Program-made: the position numbers and the translations under genes
Assembly (NCBI GenBank): GCA_024195265.1
Contig: JAJLRJ010000004.1
Coordinates: 1,373,125-1,437,124, forward strand
From: Dendrophyllia cribrosa
Taxonomy: Eukaryota; Cnidaria; Anthozoa; Scleractinia; Dendrophylliidae
Length of the DNA: 64,000 nt
Reading direction: 5' to 3'
Notes under the pieces: model-generated
What the model was told of the DNA's origin: nothing
Database searches by the model: none
The model's input: the letters and a program-made list of their open reading frames with translations, nothing else
Shown: one piece after another, positions 58,901 through 64,000 of the stretch
Layout of the letters: each line of letters begins with the position of its first letter
How positions within the stretch are numbered: position 1 is the stretch's first letter

Positions 58901-61643
58901 TGGAGGTTTGACAGTACCTTTATTTCCTCCAGTGAATTAGCACTTTTCTCTTCCTCAGCATTCCTGGTGTTTGTAAATTCAGCAACACACTTCTCAAGGT
59001 CCTTACAGTTTTCCAACAGCTCCTGGATCTGTTTTTCTTTGGAGAGTAAATCATCCTGTTTCTTTTTGGTTTCTTGTTTAAAAGTCTCTGCTTGATTTTG
59101 CAATTTTTCTTTATAGTCATTTAAATCATTTGTTTTTGACCTAAATAAGAAGAAAAAAAGGATGTTATTAATAAAAACATGTACATGTCATGTAAAATAC
59201 ATTAAAGGTTATAAGTTGTAGGGAGAGTTCCACTTGATTTCAATGATAGCTTGCATGTACAGTGTACATGTATGCTCATTTTGGAGAAAGGTCCATGCCC
59301 CAAAGTCATGTAAAACAGAACTCACTTGATCAACTCTTTGTAGCACATTATTTCAATGATGACTTGCATGTACAGTGTACATGTATGCTCATTTTGGAGA
59401 AAGGTCCATGCCCCAAAGTCATGTAAAACAGGACTCACTTGATCAACTCTTTGTAGCACATTATTTCAATGATGACTTGCATGTACAGTGTACATGTATG
59501 CTCATTTTGGAAAAAGGTCCACGCCCCAAAGTCATGTAATACAGGACTCACTTGATCAACTCTTTGTAGCACATTATTTCAATGATGACTTGCATGTACA
59601 GTGTACATGTATGCTCATTTTGGAAAAAGGTCCATGCCCCAAAGTCATGTAAAACAGGACTCACTTGATCAACTCTTTGTAGCACATTATTTCATTATTG
59701 CATGAATTATTCTGTTCCTTTGCTTTCGCCAGTTCTTTTTCTTGCTCACTAACTTTGCCTTCCAACTGTAAACATTTCTCTTTTAGCACCTGAGTCAAAG
59801 CATCAGATTTTGCACTAGCCTCCTGCTGCATTTTCCTATCATTCTCAAACTAGAAAAACAAAATATATTAAATTAAAGTTATTTTGTGGATGGCACTAGA
59901 TATACATGTACTGTAATGTACAGTATATGCTGTCACTGTGGTTTAAATTTTTGTTTTGGTTTGAAATTTTTCAAACCAGTTTAGTTTTTATTTTCCTTTG
60001 TCTCAGATTCATTATGAATCATATTCTTAGACAAGGGAAGATAAAAATCAAATTGGTTTGAACATTTTTAAACCAAAGAAAAATTTGAAACATAATTATA
60101 AAATGCACCTGTTAAGTGTAGTGGCTGCTGGACTTTAATCTGCCATTACAGCCACCTATAATTGTTTGTGGATGCTAAGGGCCCTAGCGGCCGGGAGAGA
60201 CCACAGGTGGCTGTATTCGCAGGATAGCCTTGGGAGCATCAATGAGCCCCTTTACATGTGGTGAAAATATTTAGTGGGAGTGGGAGTCACAGAGTTAGAG
60301 ATCCTGCAAATAACTGAAGGATAAATTATCGTAGAATCAAATGAATTATTTGGAAACAGAAAATAGTTACATAATTTATTCAACAGAACACATCCATCAT
60401 CAAAACATTTACAATGTTATGATGGAAAATCAAGAATAAAAGTATATGACCAAAAGAAAAATACCAAACCAGGAGAAAAAAATGAAAGGAGAAATAATGA
60501 TCCAAGATGTCTTTAATTTTATTTTGTGCTAACCTTCCTTAAGCTATCCTCCAATCCATGTTTTTCTTCTGCAAACTTCTTGCATAAAAGAGCCACATGA
60601 GTTGTGAGGTTCTTATGATGTTCTAAAGCATTACAGTGTTTTTCCTGCACAGTAACCTTAATGTCACTGAGGTTTGTTCTCTGTGTCTTCAGGTCTTGTT
60701 GAAGAACTGAAAATAACTTAACAAGGTCACTAAATTTCAGCTGTGCTCTTGTTACTGTTTCTTGCTTTCTTTGTATTTCATTTTCTACGTCTTTTGTCCG
60801 CTGTTTAAGGTTTTCAATCTGTTCTTGCTTTGAGGTTAAATCTACTGCCAGTATCTTTGTTCTGCAAATTAACAGAAAAAACATAAACATGCATGGAAGG
60901 AAATGCACATGTTATATACCTTGCACTTTAGTAGAGCATGGATGATTTGGGGTCTGGAAAGTACATGACTGTACATGAATTGAGGTCATCTGTAATCTTG
61001 TGGGGTAATCTTGTAATAACCTGACATACATGTACCTTCAGCAGCCTTGCAGCTCTGATGGATCTTTGACTTTCTTCACACCAAAGCCCAATAAAACAAG
61101 AATGGACCAGACACCACAGGTGTCAGTTGCCTTCCTGACTCTTCCCAGTAAAGTATGACACCCACAGATTTTATGGCTGCCATCAGAGTAAACAATATTG
61201 ATGCAGTGATTCTTTTTTAAATGCCTGAGATTTTTATATGTAGATTTTGACTTTATTTCAACCCGGGTACACATGTACATGTTACAGTGCTGTAGAAAGC
61301 TTCTGTGTTCCGCTTTACATGTAGCTGTGACTAAACCCCCTTCAGACATTATTACAGTATTGTACCTTTCCTCGCTAGCTTGTAGTGCCCTTGACAACTT
61401 GTCACTTTCCTCCTCCATGCTAGCCACTTTAATTTTGAGTTTTTCCTCTCGCTCTACACTCCCTTTGTAATATTCCATTTGTCTCTCAGCTTCTTTAACC
61501 CGCTCCTCCAATGCCTTCATTTCATTGTGAATAAGATAGCTTACACCACAAAACTGACACACAGTATCATCTTTCTTCATTTCCTGAATTTCCTGGGGGA
61601 GAGGATGTTCAGGAATGAATCGTTCCAATTTCTGGTCTTCCAT
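49965..61643 (-). CDS. LEKR1: LEKR1-like leucine/glutamate/lysine-rich coiled-coil protein (11 coding exons)
   Basis: Coding exons, 5' to 3' on the minus strand: 61,366-61,643; 60,534-60,861; 59,665-59,849; 58,918-59,140; 55,241-55,299; 54,635-54,728; 54,395-54,481; 54,173-54,250; 52,943-53,023; 50,927-51,145; 49,965-50,372. Every boundary is GT-AG and all phases join, giving 679 codons. The N-terminus has EHPLPQEIQEMKKDDTVCQF and CGVSYLIHNEM, the conserved Cys-containing start I recall for LEKR1. The middle is almost continuous coiled coil (e.g. TSKQEQIENLKQRTKDVENE, LEKCVAEFTN, AAQDK). The tail is Ser/Gly/Arg-rich (SNVLNSSSSTSSGSLS) and likely disordered. The start is the first ATG after an in-frame GTG; the gene is head-to-head with TMEM222. 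Function is poorly known; the structure suggests a scaffold or cytoskeletal protein. Introns carry many transposons. The structure is firm; the name rests on recall of the family. Confidence 0.85.
50622..50806. mobile_element. 185-bp foldback MITE in LEKR1 intron 10
   Basis: Arms begin CTAGACTACGAGCAGTCTC and are complementary over about 70 bp, including TTAGTCCGTCGAGCGAGAGA. GCAACT occurs on both flanks, suggesting a short target duplication. Confidence 0.88.
51180..51500 (+). mobile_element. Penelope-like 3' end in LEKR1 intron 9
   Basis: The plus strand reads KETLHIRLDPNNINRDNG, then continues in another frame with EVWMQTIKKHYSQSVPSW, so one frameshift disrupts it. This is the typical C-terminus of a class of Penelope-like proteins. 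The hammerhead-like motif follows at 51,447-51,490. It is antisense to LEKR1. Confidence 0.6.
51447..51490 (+). ncRNA. Hammerhead-like ribozyme motif
   Basis: CTGATGA (51,452-51,458), a longer irregular stem II region with GCT-TTA-AGC, then GAAACGTC. ATCAC / GCGAT can form stem I with one mismatch. The core is canonical; stem II is imperfect. Confidence 0.5.
51561..52845. repeat. Intronic region bracketed by 38-bp direct repeats
   Basis: TTTTCATGGTCTGTACTCTT... (51,561) and TTTTCATGGTCTATACTCTT... (52,807) differ at a few bases; each contains GGTC...GACCA complementarity. The stretch between holds a tRNA-like sequence and four GGCATCGACCGTT repeats (52,480-52,550). It may be a composite insertion between LEKR1 exons 10 and 9. 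A related CTGCACTCTCAT motif lies at 63,148. Confidence 0.5.
52171..52236 (-). repeat. tRNA-derived sequence (SINE head or tRNA pseudogene)
   Basis: The minus strand has A-box-like GTGGTCTAGTGGTAAGAG and B-box GGTTCGATTCC at normal spacing. The acceptor stem does not pair, so a functional tRNA is unlikely. Confidence 0.55.
53024..54172. other. LEKR1 intron 8, no gene
   Basis: A pyrimidine-rich stretch precedes exon 9. Plus- and minus-strand ORFs here are short and without domains. A GGATGGATGG patch at 53,767 and ACGCCTGC/GCAGGCGT pieces suggest old repeat debris. Confidence 0.5.
55586..55905. repeat. 73-bp tandem repeat, about five copies
   Basis: ACTCTCTATAAG recurs at 55,586, 55,659, 55,732, 55,805 and 55,878: exactly 73 bp apart. 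Units carry GATGGGCACCTAATTTGG and TTTACTGTACACTGTA. Confidence 0.95.
55945..56050. repeat. CTTACGGGAGG-motif repeat, left piece
   Basis: GTGTCCGCTTACGGGAGGT motifs here recur at 58,740-58,915 directly before LEKR1 exon 4. They look like halves of one element family split or duplicated in this intron. Confidence 0.5.
56092..56655. mobile_element. TIR element, interrupted by a Penelope-like 3' end
   Basis: Termini CTTTTAAAGGGGAACTGTCC and GGACAGTGTTCCTTTAAG are inverted repeats. A partial copy lies at 6,076-6,323. The interior is non-coding and AT-rich and includes CAAACTTGCCATTCTTGTG. The insertion at 56,295-56,429 accounts for the break in the match to the other copy. Confidence 0.75.
56295..56429 (+). 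mobile_element. 135-bp Penelope-like 3'-end insertion
   Basis: Bases match the last part of the element at 17.24-18.6 kb (about 18,416-18,551), including its hammerhead-like motif (56,328-56,364). It is flanked by a perfect 13-bp target duplication TTCAGTTCATGCA (56,282-56,294; 56,430-56,442). The motif has GAAATGTC instead of GAAACGTC. Confidence 0.88.
56860..58347. mobile_element. Outer MITE with 8-bp duplication, hAT-like
   Basis: Ends CCCAAGGGGGGTACTCC and GGAATCCCCCC...CCCGGGG are roughly inverted. ACTCAATC is duplicated at 56,852-56,859 and 58,348-58,355; 8 bp suits hAT-type mobilisation. About 330 bp of its own sequence remain after removing the nested element. Five copies of a GGTACCTTTTAGGGT-like motif recur in its right part (58,067-58,277). 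Confidence 0.75.
56883..58035. mobile_element. Nested 1,153-bp TIR element
   Basis: A perfect 21-bp TIR begins CAGGGATTCTGACAGGGTGC. A CATATA target duplication lies on both sides (56,877-56,882; 58,036-58,041). Subterminal CCGCACAAT repeats (at least four on the right, three on the left). No transposase ORF. A 6-bp duplication suits families such as IS3EU or Dada, but identity is open. Confidence 0.88.
58740..58915. repeat. CTTACGGGAGG-motif repeat, right piece
   Basis: Repeated GTCCACTTACGGGAGGT, ending GGAGGTTTGACAGTACC. The last bases are the splice donor of LEKR1 exon 4, so the repeat abuts the exon directly. Confidence 0.6.
59228..59690. repeat. 113-bp tandem array copying the end of LEKR1 exon 3
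   Basis: TTGCATGTAC starts at 59,251, 59,364, 59,477 and 59,590: exactly 113 bp apart. Units contain, on the minus strand, ATAATGTGCTACAAAGAG followed by TTGATCAA and GTGAGT, which is the true 3' end and donor of exon 3. Three extra donor copies therefore lie in the intron downstream of the real one. Confidence 0.93.
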
Positions 61644-62200
61644 CACTGGGATGCAGTCAAGTTAGATACATGTATCTAGCAACAAAAAAATGTCCAGGGG
61701 AAATTTTAGTCACCAAAATAGATCTTGGTGATACATGTACATGTATGCTCTGATATGATTCATTCTTCAATGATGACGTTTTCAATAAGTTCAAGCTTGT
61801 AGATGGAAATAATTTTATATACAATTAAGCTTATTAACGAACATTGATAAACCAAAAACAAAACACCACTGTCAGCTAGCTACATGTACAGTTGGTAACT
61901 CCGGGTTTAGCGAAGGATTACCTGAAATTGATAAGCATTTTGCTCACTTTCATAAATGATCCCCTATGGACTTGGGATACAGTCATAATCCGCGACAAAA
62001 TTGTAAATATCCATTGGATTCGTTCTAAGCAAACATTCAAAACATGGCGGTGGTTTCTAAGGAGCCAGGAGTGTTCTTCCAGCGGTTACACCAGATAGAA
62101 CTTACTACGTCATGATTGTAGGCAAGTATCCCAATGAAGACCAATATGGCGCGGGCGAAGTAGTTGTATACAAAAACTATCCTCGTTATGTCTTCTTACA
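61644..62200. promoter_or_regulatory. Shared head-to-head promoter region of LEKR1-like and TMEM222-like genes
   Basis: 557 bp separate the two divergent start codons. No clear TATA box at a fixed distance on either side. A short upstream ORF (62,044-62,115, MAVVSKEPGVFFQ start) precedes the TMEM222 start and could damp its translation. Confidence 0.6.
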
Positions 62201-63490
62201 ATGGACGATAAACTTCAAGAAAATAGTATGGATCCTGAGGATAACTTCCCAAAAATTGATACGAAAAGAAGCCGGTATCCCTACTGCATTGTATGGACAC
62301 CAATTCCTGTATTAACGTGAGTACAAAATCATGCCTGCAGCTAAAAAAATATGACACTTCCGTCGACGAATAAAACATAGTGAGGATTAATGCCCAGCTT
62401 TAATTATGTGCACAGACAACTTTTGAAGACACGTTATTAAAATGCCCCACTGCAATTTCGACTTCAGGCCCCACAAAACATCATCTGCGTGGGCGTCTTT
62501 TAACTATTTGAATTTGTTAAAATTTAAGCTTACATTGTAACTTGATCGATGGTGCAGTGAGAATACAAACAGAGAAAATACATGTAAATGTTTATTCCTT
62601 TCTTTTCTTGTGTCCTCTAGGCTCCGATACCAAGTTAAATATACATAAAGTAATGAACTTTTTCATTTGAATAACACTTGTTTATGATCAGTGAACAACC
62701 GCCAAAAAGTTGTTTTGTTGCAAGATGGGCGGATTTAATATTTACTACAAATATCTAACAAAGCAATTTGGCTGGTACCAAACAAAATTTATTTTTACAA
62801 ATGAAAATTCCAAATAAACATAACATTGTATTTGCATCTACAATCTACAAGGACTGATCTCTTTCTTTGCATGTGACTGCACCAGCTTGAGCTCCTGAGC
62901 TGTTTCTCTTTTTTGTCAACTTTATATTTCGCAAATTTCCACCGGTTTTCCGTGGTGTGAACTCTTAGTCATCACAATTTATGTCATCACATGGTCAAAA
63001 TGTTGTGGACTCACGAGGCGCAGCTGAGTGAGTCAGCAACAAATTTTGACCATGTGATGATGTAAATCGCAGTAAATAAGAGTCCACACAACGGAAAACC
63101 GCCACAATATTTAGAAATTGCGTGATGTTAGTGTCAGCACCGTTGTCTGCACTCTCATTTACCACCCACATTGACCAATCAGATTGCGAGATAATTACCG
63201 GCATTTGTGGTAAAAAAGGTGTTTCACTGTGACATTGTTCGGCTACCATGTTTATTAAGAATAATACCAATTTTCCATAGCTAGTAATGTCGTTCTGTAA
63301 ATAATGATTGCTTTTTGCTCAAGTTATTTTAGTATTTACAATAATGCCATCACAAGCTAGCAAAGTAGTTGGTTTAAACAAATAATTTTTTTTTCTACAA
63401 TGTAGATGGCTTTTTCCTTTCATTGGCCACATGGGAATTGCCATGTCCTCAGGAGTCATCAGAGACTTTGCTGGACCTTTCTTTGTTTCG
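62201..63490 (+). CDS. TMEM222: TMEM222 orthologue, first two coding exons (partial)
   Basis: Exon 1 (62,201-62,316) reads [16 protein letters not shown], then [17 protein letters not shown], ending at donor AAC/GTGAGT. Exon 2 (63,406-63,490) follows acceptor ACAATGTAG in matching phase and reads [16 protein letters not shown], then [12 protein letters not shown], ending at GTAAGG. The motifs WTPxPxxxWLxPxIGHMGI and [13 protein letters not shown] are diagnostic for the TMEM222/DUF778 family of small multi-pass membrane proteins. The remaining exons (expected to continue with the EDNMAFG-like segment) lie beyond the window. The N-terminus is species-variable, so the start is tentative; it is the first in-frame ATG close to the conserved part. 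Confidence 0.93.
62944..63100. mobile_element. Foldback MITE in TMEM222 intron 1
   Basis: Inverted arms GGTTTTCCGT...CATCACATGGTCAAAAT and ATTTTGACCATGTGATG...ACGGAAAACC, about 70 bp each with some mismatches, around a loop with GGCGCAGCTGAG. Confidence 0.85.
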
Positions 63491-64000
63491 GTAAGGTCGC
63501 TGCACAACTGCTGTACATGTACATGTAGTTTAAGTAATGATCCGCATAAGAAGGGAAGCGCCAACGGCCGTGCATGATGGAGTGTCAACGTTTTTTTATT
63601 GTTACAACTAGTGATCTCATTGGCCTAGACTCAAACACCGCTAAAAGGTTAGGGTTCAAGGTGCATTTTGTCTAATATTTTTAAGGTTTCAAGCAATCTA
63701 AGACCCAATCGCACAACATGCAAGTTTTAAAAGATATTGTATTTGGAGAACTTCATCAAAGAAGCAAAATTATTATCCATTGTCTTCTACTATTCTGATT
63801 AGTTAAGCACGAACATTTCCTGAAATTTATTTGACGCAAGTGTATTTTCTTTATTTTTATAATAAATATTAATAATAATTATGAACCATCAGCTCTTCCT
63901 CTATTCTTGAAACCAAAGATATTCTATGTAGGGAAGAGCCAATGCTGCAGAACAATGAAGTTTGCAGTAGTTCTTATGTGGAGCATTACTTAAAGCATTT
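63491..64000. other. TMEM222 intron 2 (start), no exon seen
   Basis: Sequence after the exon 2 donor to the window end has no match to the next TMEM222 segment. It includes an ACATGTACATGTA palindrome and AT-rich runs. Confidence 0.6.

Noticed and set aside
61038..61365. Extension of LEKR1 exon 1 into a 202-codon ORF
   Set aside because: The conserved part stops at a consensus donor (GAAAG/GTACAA) whose phase joins exon 2; the rest is intron read-through.

Overview
The window is metazoan nuclear DNA, most likely from an anthozoan cnidarian such as a stony coral. The evidence is GT-AG introns, conserved metazoan genes (LEKR1-like and TMEM222-like), secreted discoidin/apple/EGF and C-type lectin exons, and a dense mix of transposon families: L1/Tx1-like and CR1-like LINEs, Penelope-like elements, a Crypton-like recombinase, Harbinger derivatives, a DIRS-like element and many foldback MITEs. 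The species assignment is inference.

The main architecture is a direct segmental duplication. Copy A (about 1-19,879) and copy B (about 32,130-50,103) share the same order: LINE tail, five exons of a secreted discoidin-apple-EGF gene on the minus strand, a repeated intergenic unit, and the 3' end of the LEKR1-like gene. In copy A the LEKR1 part is only a broken piece of the last exon (19,776-19,879). In copy B it is the true last exon of a complete gene. Divergence between the copies is uneven: almost none in the LINE tail, moderate in the PAN exon, about a tenth of positions in the discoidin exons. Each copy has its own insertions. Copy A has an 8.9-kb block (8,310-17,232) with a 63-bp minisatellite and a candidate small spliced gene, plus a Penelope-like element. 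Copy B has a tyrosine-recombinase element, Penelope and LINE debris, two 941-bp Harbinger derivatives, and MITEs whose empty sites survive in copy A.

The spacer (19,880-32,130) holds a CR1-like LINE remnant (minus strand) and the last exon of a C-type lectin gene whose intron was hit by a 5.5-kb full-length L1-like LINE with a 12-bp target-site duplication. It also holds a TA-flanked MITE and a 2.6-kb non-autonomous element whose split direct repeats (A1 ... B1-A2-B2) are typical of DIRS/Ngaro-type tyrosine-recombinase retrotransposons.

The right third (49,965-63,490) is the gene-bearing part. An 11-exon LEKR1-like coiled-coil gene (minus strand, 679 codons, all intron phases consistent) lies head-to-head with a TMEM222 orthologue (plus strand, first two coding exons). 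A 557-bp shared promoter region separates their start codons. LEKR1 introns are packed with repeats, including a 113-bp tandem array that copies an exon end together with its splice donor.

The most notable cross-cutting signal is a recurring hammerhead-ribozyme-like motif (CUGANGA, stem II, GAAA followed by a short palindrome and a cleavable base). It occurs at seven places, several directly downstream of Penelope-like coding remnants.
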